Assembly (NCBI GenBank): GCA_014549065.1 | Contig: JACDOX010000015.1 | Span: 2,582,594 to 2,646,593, forward strand | Source: Cardinalis cardinalis | Taxonomy: Eukaryota; Chordata; Aves; Passeriformes; Cardinalidae | Length of the DNA: 64,000 bases | Reading direction: 5' to 3' | Shown here: positions 51,066 to 62,890 of the stretch, one piece after another | Numbering within the stretch: position 1 is the stretch's first letter | Layout of the letters: every line of letters starts with the position of its first letter | Notes under the pieces: generated by a model | The model's database searches: none | What the model was told of the DNA's origin: nothing | What the model saw: the letters and a program-made list of their open reading frames with translations, nothing else | Made by a program: the position numbers and the translations under genes

Positions 51066-54000
51066 TGTCCTGAGCAGTTCTGTTAAGAAAGAATAGAGCA
51101 ACTTTTAGATCTAAAGNAGTTTTTCTTTACTGGATGAAAAAGATTTTGTATTCTAGATACTGATTTTCAGNTGTCAGTCATTAGAACTACTAATTTTTTT
51201 GGAAATACTCTTGTACTTGGCCTACANTTTATTTCTAGTCAGTTCTCTAAGTTTGTGACCAAGGAGCAAAGGAAATAAGAAAATAATGGTGTATTACCAG
51301 GGAAGAATCAGCTTTCCTGAGTTATTATGTGTGAAATAGTTCTTGTTTCTNACCAGCATGGCCTCAGTGGATTCCTAAGTGCCTTGGGATACATGGCTGA
51401 GTTCATGTATTTGCGCTCATCTATCTGGTGAGTACTTTGGCAGAGGGACCAACTTTTGCTTATATGTTTCTGTGGTACCCATGGTCTTGTTATGACTTTG
51501 GTTTTCAAGCATTGCAGAGATAGNTATAGCAGTGTATAAAATCCACCTAAATGCTCAGCCCTTAAACTGTTTATATATTTCTGCCTCTTATATAACCACT
51601 CTGACTCAAGACCTATATTATTTCAAGATTTTACCTTAAGTGTTTCAGCAAATTGAGGCTAAATCCAGAACGTCTTTTGACACTCATTATATAAGTGTCA
51701 TAAGCTATCCATAAGCTTATATGAGTGCACATAAGCTATCCATAAAGTTGCNAAGCTCAAGACTCAATAGCTTAGGAAAAGCTACAGTGGAATCTGCCTT
51801 TTATTATACTGTATATGTAATTTGACAACCTTTCCTTTTCCTTCAACTGACATAAGCAAATTCTACATAAATCCCACAATCTCTCTTCTGTCCTTTTGGG
51901 GGAAGAATCCTGTGACATATTGAAGAAGAATGCTCTCCATATAGTGGCTCATCTAAATTATCTCAAATGACAGAAACTCAAACCCATGAAGCAAGCAGTG
52001 GCTCTNAGGGAAAGAGAGATGATCTGAATCCTGTTCATAGCAGCTGTATACTTATCCTGGAGAATGAGATTCTGCCCATAATCTGCCTCAGGCTGTGTGT
52101 CTAATGCCAGGTTCAGGTCTTGCACCAGAATTATTATGGGGAGTTGTTATTTCCAGGTTCCTCCATTTCTGGATGTCCATTATGAAAAATGGAGATGTAA
52201 GTTGTTGAAGTGCTGAGTGTGGGAGCTATGCTCAGCATGTCTAAAATGCTGTGTATAAACACTGACTCAGGAAAAAAAAAGGCATTTTAGCTCTTGATAA
52301 TTCATTTTGTTCTGGTAACAATTCATTTCATAATTCCCCAGATCTGCCTTTAAGAGAGACTGATTTCTCTTCCAGGCCACCTGCCTGCAAGTAGCCTGGT
52401 CTTTAAGCACATTGGACAGAAATGAGGCTACTCACATTAGCATCTGCCTGGAATAGTTGGGACATTGAGATTTCAACTAAATTTATTCCTCTAGGAGCAG
52501 AGATAAGGTTTTGTTCTTTGTCTTGGTACTGATTGTTGGATATTCATTTTGGACTTCAAATCCCTGTCATTCTGTCACTATAGCTAGGAGCTGGATCACG
52601 GAANGAATTTTGTTTCAAACATTCAGAAAATGCTTCCAGAAGCTAAAGTAATTTCCAATTACTGTACAAGACAAATTAATCTCAGCAATAAATAGCAGGG
52701 ATCACACAGAGCATAAATTCAAAGACTTCTAAGAAAGTATAGTATGGTACTTACTATGCTGGACTTTCTTTCACAGTGCTTCTTCCCTCATTCATTTGCT
52801 TTCTAGTATTAAGTTAATGTCCACTGGTAAAGATTAAACAGGGCAAATAAGAGTTATTTGCAAAGCAAAGATTAAGTAAACAATTTTTTTCTGGATATCA
52901 AATATTTAAAGTCTTTTTCCCATCACACAGCCAGAATGATGCCAGCACCTAGGGCTCTAAAGGGAAAGAAAGACCAGACTTTGCTACTNTTGGCTCAAGC
53001 TAAACTGTACGTAAAAAAGCTTTACCAGTAACTGTGATTAATCAGTTCTGAAAACAGAACATGAGAAGATCTGGAAAGCTAAGAAAATGCCAAGAACGTG
53101 GATGCCCTGTCCCACTGAACTTTCTGCACAGGATGCCCTGATGCAACAATGCCATCTAATTGAGTACCCAAGGCAGCAGCAAGTTTGTTCAGGTGCAGCT
53201 CTGCCCTGCACTAAATGGCATTATTTGATGGCCTCAGAACATTGGTTAGCTTTTTGAGGGGCCATTGATGANTATTTTAGAAACTACTAAAGTGAAAAGC
53301 AAAGCATAGCGTAGCTTGAAAAGTAACTGAAATAAGAAAACAAATGAAAGAATGAAATAGGCAAAGTTTTCCACAGCAAAATGTTAACTGAGGAGGAGAG
53401 AGAAGACCTTAACCCCTTGTGCACAGGATAAGCATGAATTACATACATATCATACTATCTTACACTGGGATCCCTCTCAGAGGAAGCTGAAACAGGCACA
53501 ATTTAGCTATTTAGAAGGTTATTTAAGGATGAGGTGTGTGGCACTTATCCTAATTAGCAATGACTAATTATTTCCATTGAATGTACGTGATTTTGCCCCA
53601 GGTAAACTTACAATTTATCTACACATAGGAATCAACCATCATTGTTATTGCTATGTAACTACTCTCTCTTACAAGACAGAGGCAGGGTTCATGAGAATAT
53701 ATTCCTACAGAGAGGATTTTTTTTCCATGATAAGTGCAAGTACCCAGAACATTTATTGCAGTATTATGTAAAATGACCAAGTCTCAGGAGCAGCAAGTAT
53801 GCTGTTGCTTAACTCTAGCAAAGACAAGATATTTCTCTCAAGCCTAGGCCTGCCTACATAGATAGCATTAATCTTTCAGCCCAGTCCTAATGCTTGGCTA
53901 ACCATCTGAAGGATGCCACTGTTTCTTGAGAAGGATTTCTGGGAACAGCAAAGCTGCTGCAGTGATTCCTCTCCTTTCTCCCAGGAGGTGCAGCAGCATT

Positions 54001-54136
54001 CAGCATGTCAGGGCGAGAGTGGAAGGTTGCTTCTGTCCCTGCTCACAACTCCCAACACCAGATCCTCTGACCCTGGCCCAAGTGTCTTCCTAGACAAGGT
54101 TAAGACCAGCAGTTACAGCAGACCCACAGATGACCA
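51066..54136. other. Upstream flank of serpin B, no gene recognised
   Basis: The exon containing the serpin B start begins at 51079. The remainder should hold its promoter and non-coding first exon, which I could not place. A 31-bp-spaced direct repeat occurs at 51699-51745 (CATAAGCTATCCATAA twice). I looked for a last-exon remnant of the pseudogene here and found none. Confidence 0.45.
51699..51745. repeat. Direct repeat, 16 bp, 31-bp period
   Basis: CATAAGCTATCCATAA occurs at 51699-51714 and 51730-51745. It is a small local duplication with no evident function. Confidence 0.8.
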
Positions 54137-56321
54137 TTTNCAAAGAATCAGCTTCCCAGCAATTCCAGACAGATCAGCATGGTTAATGAATCCATCAGTC
54201 ATGCCCAGTTCTTTGGAAATCTGCCTTGGATCCTAGGTGCCAGAAATAGAGACTATCAGATAATATGTGTTGCTTCTGTTGAAGGCAGTGGAAAATGAGG
54301 GTGAATTGCCACACATAGGTATCACCTGCATGTCAGCCAGGAAAAACACAGGGAGAGGAAAGCAGTTTGTTACTTTGCTGCACATTCCTGTTGTTGAAAA
54401 TGGCTGTGTCCCCAGAACATGGGAATATGCAATGCCAAACTAGAAATTTTGTGTAGTTTTGTAAAAGGAGAGCCATCCAGGGGAATTGTACAGAAGAGAG
54501 TGTGGAGTTTCTGGATGCTTTGAGCTAAGTGGTGGCTGGGACAGGGGGACTCTTGCTCCAGGAACCAGGGGAGTCATATAAAGGACTGACAAACATGCTT
54601 CTCCCATTGGCCTGATAATGGTCTATATGGAAGGAATTAAGGAATAATTTCATTATCTCTCTCTCTGCTCTCTCTGACTCTGCTCAGTTATGCAATGTGT
54701 CTTGGTTCCTCCTTATAGGAGCAGTTTCATCCCATATCATTAACTTATTTCTGTTGCTGCTTGGTCATCAGATTATCATATTTCAGTTGGTGCTTGGTCA
54801 CCTGATTATTATATGCTGGCTTTGCATGTTATATTTGAGGGTTTTCCAGGGCAAAGGATTTCTGACTGTAAAAACAAAAGATNAGTAAGATAAATGTGTA
54901 CATTGCATGATAGGTCCTCATGCAGCCATTTCTTGTTTCCCTATAAAGATATATGATTCAAAGTATGTCTGCAAAAGTTCATCTAAATTGACTTCTTGAC
55001 ATATGTAACTCCATTAAAATCTGGAGATTGGTATCATTGCAAAACTGGTATAAGTAGAATAAAAATCAACTCCGTTCAGTAATCTTATATTTTTTTGTAG
55101 AGGGCATCCCAAATTTGATGTCTTACAAATATTTTCTCCTCAAATAATTAAAGTGCTGTAGGCTCCCATTTCAAAAACCAGCATGACTAACAGAAAGAAA
55201 AAAAGCTGAAGGCAAAACAAAAGCCTGTGACAGAATTGGAAATAGAAATTAGACCTTTCCTACTTTGTTTTCAGCTTCTTTCACCAATGCAGTAGGAATC
55301 TTTGAACTGAATTTTCATATAAACTCATAGTCTGCTAGAAGAAAGCTGTATAAGCAGAACCAAATGCTCTATTTCTTCCTTCTGTGCTGCATCTCAGAAG
55401 AAAATGAAATCCCTTTGTTTATCAGGTGTGATTCCTTTACTCATAACAGACATTTTACCTCAGATGATTATTTCATCAGTGTTCAGAAAATAATATTTTA
55501 TATTTTCTACTTTGTCTGTAGNTGATCTCCTAGCATTGAATGAAAAAATGTTTCCAAAATCATACAAACATTTAGGGTCTGATGTGAATTCCATTGAAGT
55601 CAATCAGCCAGCAGTGTAATGCTCAGTATAGGTAATCTGTCACTGACAGCTCATCTCAGATTTTCCTGATATATTTTCCATTAAGTTCCCAGATAGCAGA
55701 GCTGTAGACATACCTGGCACTAAAGTTTTGGTAACTTTTCAAAACTAGTTGTTAGAAGTTTTCTAAAAAACACTCAAATAAAACAGAGGTGAAAATGAGT
55801 AATAGTAAGTAGAATTTAAGACCAAAATTTTGCTCTCAAAATGTATTTTAGTTTGAATTCCTCTTTTCAAGAGATACATCAAGCTCAAGTGGTTAGGACT
55901 ACAGAACAAAACCCTGAATTAATGGCAGTGGTACAAGAACTTAGAGATAGCATCTATAACTCCCAGAATTAAAATAAATGACAGAAAATGAAAATCGTTG
56001 TGCCCTCCTGAGTGCCAGTGAGGTCAAAGGCCATCCCTTCCAGCCCCTGGGCCTGACTGGTGGCTCCAGGGACCAGGGAGAGCAGAGCAAAAGCAGCAGA
56101 GAAGCTGACCAGGGAGAAGAAACACTCTTTCCAGGTTCTTGGGCAGTCAGTTGCTNGTAAAACAACTGTAAGGAAGAGTGTGTGTTTCTGAGGACTATCC
56201 ATTGGCAGNACCCAGAAGGATCTCCACTGTGGGCCTGCTGTTCTGTGGAGCTTGGTTTTTTCACTCTGCTTGTGGCCACTGAGCTGTTGACAGTTAAGGG
56301 CAACAGGCTCACATGCAGCAA
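54137..56321 (-). pseudogene. Decayed clade A serpin related to serpin C
   Basis: Two exon remnants are recognisable on the minus strand. The first (about 56321-56002) matches the start of the long serpin coding exon: a residual leader (LLHVS), a spacer, a DPSG-CQ block aligned with DPLESCQ of serpin C, then CFFSLVSFSAAFALLSLVPG and LEGMAFDLTGTQE. The frame shifts by one base near 56120, and homology stops after GTQEG, so the second half of the exon is gone. The second remnant (54267-54137) matches the 148-nt exon: VSISGT, a TAG stop (54235-54233) where Tyr is expected, then GMTDGFINHADLSGIAG. It has a frame change near its start and a lost donor. No convincing 271-nt exon or reactive-loop exon remains. 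No functional serpin can be made. Confidence 0.85.
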
Positions 56322-58493
56322 AGGAGCAATTCATGCAGTCATGGATAAAGTAAAATTGTAAATAGATTTCATATCTGGGTACCATGCCAAAACCAACTTC
56401 AAAATTCATTCATCTCCCCCTTTGAGAACATCTATAGTTATTACTTTATCAGGTTATAGCCACATTCGTCATTCTGATTTGTCAATGAAATAACTTCTAA
56501 ACATTTTTAGCAATCAAAAAATATGAGTTTCCCTTTGGTCTGGCACTGTCTTTGAGAATGAATTGATCACCTAGGATTTGATTATATCTCTCTGGCTCAG
56601 CACTAATTTGGCAGTAGTGTTACTGCAGTCGTGCTCTGCTTTAACATCACTGCCAGCTCTGAGGAGTGGGGAGCTATGCTTTTTGTCACNTCCATCTCTG
56701 CCTGCTCTCTCTGCCTGCCCCTGCACACTTGTTGGAAGGATGGCTGCGTGATGTTGGCCTTGAGTGCTGAGCCTTTCTCAACAAGGGGCCCACCTGCCAA
56801 GGGGGACTCTCCAATGGCCTTTTTCTGCCAGCTTGTTCCAGTTTGCAGCATCAGGCCACACTTAGTAAGCAGCTGGGTCCTTGAACTAGTGACAGACTTT
56901 CTGGATCATGNTGAAAATCTTGGTTTCAATATTTTTAAGGAGGAAAGGGGATACAGATGATGGGCAATGCCTATGCTTCCATAGTAAGTTGTATCACATT
57001 TTAAATTGCATTTGAGTTCATTTATGCTACAACATAATAGAATTAAACTTTCATGTTTTATACTTCATGGTAGTTTCTGTGTGCTCAGCTTTGAAGTGTT
57101 TCTGGTAACTACAACATCAAAACATTGCAGTATCATCTGAGGAACAGCACAAATCCTTAATGAGGAGCAGCCTTTTGAAAATAAGCACTCACATTTACTG
57201 TGAAAATAAGCATAGACAATTACAGCAAAAGCACAGGACTAATCAAGAGAGACCACCCAAACACATCTGTGCTAAGTACCTGGGAGCCTCACAGCCTGTG
57301 ACTTGATGTAGTTTTGAAGGGCATTTATTGAACTGCCAAATCTTATTCCACATCAGGGTCTCCAGTTCCCTCATTTCTGAGAAGTAGTTGTGAAGGCCTA
57401 TCAGCATCACCTGGGACTTAGTGTTATTAAAAAAATGCAAATTGCCAGCAGAGGGGGAGCTTGTAGGGCTGAGTGATGAAGGGACACTTTCTCCTCTCTT
57501 GTTCACTCTGGCTCCATTTGTCACAGTACACAGAGCAGTTCTGGGAAACAGACCTGGCCTTCAGCCTGCAGACACAATCTTATACTTTTAGAACNGTTTC
57601 AGACACATGCCACCGTGTGATTCTTCCAAACAAGTGCTGAGCATGTGTTTGGAGTTAGCACAGGCCAAGGGCCATTTCCAATAAGTAGATGGGATGACTT
57701 GCAGGGTCAGAATTAAGCAATGTGGATACAACCTGTGATGAGCCAGCTGACCTCATGGTTAGAGAACAGATCTNAGAGCTCTTTATTTCCCAGCATAGAT
57801 GTAAACTCTGGAGATAGGATTAATCTCACTGTTTGTTTTTTCCCCTTCCAGGTATTCTTATCCTGCTGCTTCTGAACATCCACAAGGGACTTCTATTTAC
57901 AAGAAATACACGACTAAATCTATAATGCAATTCCAGTAGAAACTTTTGGATATCTAGCCAACTAAAACATTTCCCAGCACTGCTTCCCCATAGGATGTTT
58001 GTGTAGAGTTTGTTACATTAATGGCCAGCTCACGGAAGCTAACACAATGTGGGTGGATGCCATCAGCTGTGAATGTCCTAAAGAAGAGTATGGAGTAAGA
58101 CTTGACCTTCAAAGGAAGTGCCTAGGCCTGGTCTGAAGTGACTGACTCTCCCAGAGTGTAATTTGCAGCTCTGCCTCCCTTCCACTGGAAACCNTACCAG
58201 TCTCAGAAGCCGACCTGTAGTTTGTAGAGAATTCGTTTGGATTTATCCACTCAAATTATATTTACTTACAGTGTTTCAACTGAGACTCTCAGCTGGATAT
58301 TACCTTGCTTTTCAAAGATGGTACTGATCACTAAAAGGCTGATNTATCAAATTCTTCACAATCCACTAATAGGTATATCTCACTGGTTATTTTCTATGGA
58401 AGAATGAAGCAAAAAGAATGTTTCTAAGAATGACTGCACTCTTTCCTGATTTCTTTGGAAAAAGAAAATTGTTAATAACTGTTGGGATATAAT
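56322..58493. other. Interval between serpin pseudogene and serpin C
   Basis: No gene recognised. A minus-strand open frame at 57243-57524 ends a moderately protein-like stretch next to a GT donor-like site, but it has no known motif and I do not call it. Confidence 0.45.
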
Positions 58494-58499
58494 TTTAAT
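58494..58499 (-). terminator. Possible polyadenylation signal of serpin C (ATTAAA)
   Basis: The variant hexamer ATTAAA lies about 60 nt after the stop codon on the minus strand. No AATAAA is seen closer than about 770 nt downstream. Confidence 0.4.
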
Positions 58500-58559
58500 C
58501 ACAATGGACAATAATTCCATAAAATGCAATTCAAAACAATAAGACCAGCCACTGACCAG

Positions 58560-61500
58560 TCATTTTTCAGTTGGGTTTACAATTTTTCCCATGAACAGGA
58601 TGCTCTGAGTATAGTGATCAACAATCAACAACAAGAATGGATGATTGAATTTAACAATGGGAGGAGCAGAATGAGGAAGAAAATCTATGCTGCTGGCTGC
58701 TGCTGCCTCTGTGCCATTCTCATGGATCTTCAGCAGGGCCTTGTGAGTAGCCTACAATAAAATACAGCAAGAATTAATGTATGTGGAAGATGTGGTGTGA
58801 AATTATTCAAATTAACACAAAGTTAATTCAACTACTGCCTTTCACAAAAATTGCTGGTAAGCCAGGAACCAGGAAGAAGGACACTACAGCCCATTGTGTG
58901 GTTTTTAGCAATGTTGCCTCAATTAGCAAATATTTACACATTCAGAGCTCCTCACCACAAGTGCATCAACACAGACCTTAGCAACTGCACACCTTGTGGA
59001 ATTAATTGAAAGTAAAATAACCAAGCAAACTCACAGGGAATGTCAGTTTCAAAGGGAAAGGAAATAGGGTTCCAGAACTGCTCNGTAAGTATTCCTAACA
59101 GCACTTGTACACACTTTAGCCAGGAATTCAACACTGCTACCAATTTTTTTGTTAAATTATTGTTGGGCATTTTTAATCTTTTTCTTTTACTAGCCCCAAA
59201 ATGCTAGAAAATTGTAAGTGATGTTTTCAGAATGGCTGTAAAAATGCTAGTTTTTATCTTCACATCTTTTCCAGTGAATGGGATGTTTTCCTCAAGACTG
59301 GTCCACTTTATGTTTTTAGCACTCAACAGAGCCTTCAATAGTAACAGCAATTTCTAAATCCTTTAAAATTGTAGAATGCATGTTAGAAAAAGGCCACTTT
59401 TTCTGTCAGTGTGCTGATGCAAGANATGTACTACTCCTAGTTACCCATAGGCACTTCTTCTACATGCAGAAAATATGCTGTGTTTAGTTTCCTGGTTAAA
59501 TGCTAAACCCATCCCTCCATCTACCCTCCACCTTTGCTTGTCAGAAAAAAGAAAATATCCTTATCTCCAGATCTTGAGAAGTCTGAGGGAGTTTCAAGGG
59601 ACTTTATCAGCTAAATGTTCTATTTCAGAGTATCAGCCAGCCCTAGCAATAGGTAAAATTTCACAGGTGAACTTAAGGTAAGGCAATTGGGTGTTAAGGA
59701 AACCATAGATGGTTGTTTCTGCTGATAAACTTACTTTTGAAACCTTCACATCAGGGCTTCCTGTGATTCCAGACAGATCAGCCCGATTAGAAAACACATC
59801 AGTTACACCCAGATTCATTAAGATCCTCTTTAAGTCATAGGTGCCTGAAATTGAAAGTTTTGGAATATGCAGTTCCATCCTCCTGTCAATACAAAAGTAA
59901 ATTATGGTAGTTATTGCAATCAGATCACGCCTTGGACTGAAGATTCCTAACTTGATTGTGGTTCTTCTGTGCTAGAATGATAGTCTTTTCATCTAAGAAA
60001 CATGGCAAGAAGATGCTGGTCTGGAGGATAGAAAAGTATGGAAGGAGAAAGACATCAGTTCATATTGCTTTTATGATTCTGCAACACAGTCACTTTATGA
60101 GACAGTAAAAAGTAGTGCTGCCAGCATTTTTGGGACAAAGTTTCTTTTTGTAACCTTGAAGGTTCTGCTTATGGAATTCANACCCCATTCCCTCTGGGGG
60201 ATCTGACTGCTATGTCACAGTACTGCCACTCAAAATATTTTGNCTGAGACAAGGGAAATAGTGATGCTTAGCATCAACTAAAAAAATATATGGGGGAAAA
60301 AGAAATGTAACACCTCAGAGATCTCTCATTACAAAGCAATGCTGATTCTAATTTTTGCTGAAAATATCAAATAATTTGCTCTGATCCTTCATACTTCTTC
60401 TGTTGTTTAAACCTCCCATCAAAAATACAAGATAGGAACTGTAAAACCTGACCATAGCATTCAGACTTCAGGTTCTGACTACCTCAAATCATAAAAACAA
60501 AATTTTAAATTTACCATCTTTGAAGAGACTTTTCCCATTTAGAAACAGTGTTTTTTGTCAGGGCACGTTCCAACTGTTTCAATTTTCCTTTATTGGGCAG
60601 GATAAAGAATGCTGTAACATCTCCCTTGTAAGGAATCTGCACCACCTTGCAGGACAACTTCCTGTCAGAGTATGCTTTATAAAATCCATCTCGAGTCATC
60701 ATCTCCACTTCAACTGAGGTCTTTGCATTCACATGGAAAAAGTCCTTGTGAGTCCCCTTAATATTGAAGGGATTTTCCCAGTAAGCTTAAAAACAAAAGA
60801 GAAAGAATTGAGTTGAGTACTTGTTTCAGTGAGGATATATTACTATTGTCCAGACTAATGTACAATAAATAAAACCATATCTGAATATTTACACTTGAAC
60901 ATAAAAAGTATTCAAAGTTCATTAAATATCTTAGTCTCTGTAACAATTAAATACCACAGTTTAAATTTTGTATGGACTTGCATACAGTCTAAGTCAGACA
61001 AATTAAATGAAGTAACTTCATCATATTACCTTATGTTTTATTTGAAGCAAATGAAAACTGACCAGAATCCAGGGATTTGCTGTTTTCAAATATTGCTTGT
61101 AAAGCAAGTTTCACAGCAGATGTCTAACTTTTAAAAGGTAGCATGTTATGCTCTTCACATGATTTTTTATATGTTTTCCATCTTGCAGCACTAAGGAAAA
61201 GCTCACATGCTAGAGAAGCACAAACTTTTGGACCTGAATATGACTGCAGTATGGTAAATGGAATAGGCCCTCAAGGTCTTTAGTCTTCAAAATGCTTTTC
61301 TCTGTATGTTTATTCAACTGAATTTTCTATGATATTTTATTGTGTAATAAAAAAGGTCATTCACTAAACAAATAGACTGGGATTATAGCTTGCCATTTTG
61401 TAAGTATTTTTTTATCTTTTCTAAATGTTAAATAGAAATAGCCCAATTTAAAAAATAAATAATGGAACGTAAACTCCACAATATTCTGGTTACTTTATAA

Positions 61501-62890
61501 GTTTAAGCCTTCTCCCTTGCCCTCCAGGAAAGAAATTTACTGTGGTATGGTGCTCAGACTAGGAAACCTGAGATTAGGTCACCCAAATTTATAAAGTACA
61601 TGAAATAAAATATTTTTTATTTTGCTAAAAGTTCATCATTTCAAAATATTCCTTTCTGGGTGGGAAGCTCCATGTATGTCCTGCACACTGCTACAAATGA
61701 GCACCCTAGAAGAAGTTAATAATTTCCAAAGCAATACATTCAAATACCTCTTGGGATGTGTAATATGATGACAAGGTGTAGAACATTTGGACTCCAACTC
61801 CAGAGNTACCTACCCATGTAATGGTCATGGACTGTAAGTAAATTAAAGTTTTTGGCAATTTTTGTTAAGTATCATCTTCAGATTTTAGTTTTCTACTTCA
61901 CACATATAATGTGAAAACATTTTATTTTTAAAATAATAAGTAGATGAAGTCTGACAGGATAATTTAACAGTGCATGAATCTGTTGTGCTCTAGCAATTCC
62001 CTGAACCTGAATATTGCAAGTAAATGAACTTTTATGCTTAGATGTCTAAATACATGCTAGAAAAAAATTAGATGTGGAAGAGGTTTCAGAGTGGAAAACT
62101 TTCAAATTTTTTATAATAGTCTCATCTAAACACATTAATTTAAAAACTATCCAGAAATAACTTGGTGTACTTGTTTTACATCAGGTGAAACAGCACAAAA
62201 CAGATGCAGTAAATAGCATCTATGTAACTTACCTTTGAAATAAATGTAGTTAACAATTACCATCAGAGTGTTTGGATCAAGGTCCTCAAGTATTTGGTTT
62301 ATATTCCCATGGGTTTTATTCTTTACATAATCATTGATCTCTTTTTTAGCTTGAGTGGAGTTCTGGAAGCTGCTGGAGACAGCTCTTCCTCTGTACAGTT
62401 TTTTGATGTCCCTCAGAAAGGTTTTCATTGGCTTCAGGTGTTTGTCCATGAACAGGGTGCTGCCCATGCTCAGCTGCACCTGGCTGCCAGGGCGGCTCAG
62501 CAGGCGGAGGAGCTGACCAAAGCCACGGTGTATCTCCTCCTTCTGGATGCTGGTGAGGTTAAAGGCCAGTCCCTCCAGCAGCTGAGCCTGGCTGCTGCCT
62601 CGGGAGCCCAGGGCCACAAGGGCAAGGGCANCAGAGATGCTGACTGGGGAAAAGAAAATGTTCTTGTCAGGATCTTGAGTGGTTGCTTGCCTGTAAAACT
62701 GAAAGGCAAAGTCTGTATTGCTTGGGATTATCCTTTGGCAGGACTCAAGAGGATCTACCTCGAGAGAATCCAGCTCCTGGGGGTCAGTTGCCTCAGGCTG
62801 GTCGGTGTGGTGATCAGTCTGGGTCAGACTGTGGGCACTGAGGTGAAGCATGGCCACCAGCAAGCACAGTGGGAGCATGGCCTTCATCAT
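58560..62890 (-). CDS. Serpin C: clade A serpin (alpha-1-antitrypsin-like), predicted P1 His
   Basis: This is a secreted serpin of 422 residues. Coding exons on the minus strand are 62890-62233 (658 nt), 60785-60515 (271), 59882-59735 (148) and 58751-58560 (192). The acceptor at 62904-62903 precedes two consecutive ATG codons; the first is taken, and using the second shortens the protein by one residue. The signal peptide ends near HLSAHS. An acidic tail follows, rich in Asp, Glu and Pro (about residues 25-52). Motifs are NTDFAFQFYRQ, NIFFSPVSIS, YWENPF, IPKLSISGTYD, ADLSG and FNHPFLLLI. The reactive loop GTEAAAASSIDFLPHSAPP gives His386-Ser387 at P1-P1', an unusual P1 that makes the target hard to guess. 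Sequons are NLT, NST and NKT. The one ambiguous coding base is in a GNT codon and cannot create a stop. The adjacent pseudogene is most similar to this gene. Confidence 0.95.
58659..58715 (-). other. Reactive centre loop of serpin C (P15-P4')
   Basis: The hinge is alanine-rich and inhibitor-type (P12-P9 all Ala). P4 to P1' is Phe-Leu-Pro-His-Ser. The P1 His codon is at 58673-58671. Confidence 0.85.

Noticed and set aside
55290..55330. Possible 271-nt exon remnant of the serpin pseudogene
   Set aside because: Only a nine-base match (AATGCAGTA) to serpin exon 3; flanking sequence does not align.
57243..57524. 93-codon minus-strand frame with protein-like stretches
   Set aside because: No known family and only a donor-like site on one side; insufficient to call an exon.
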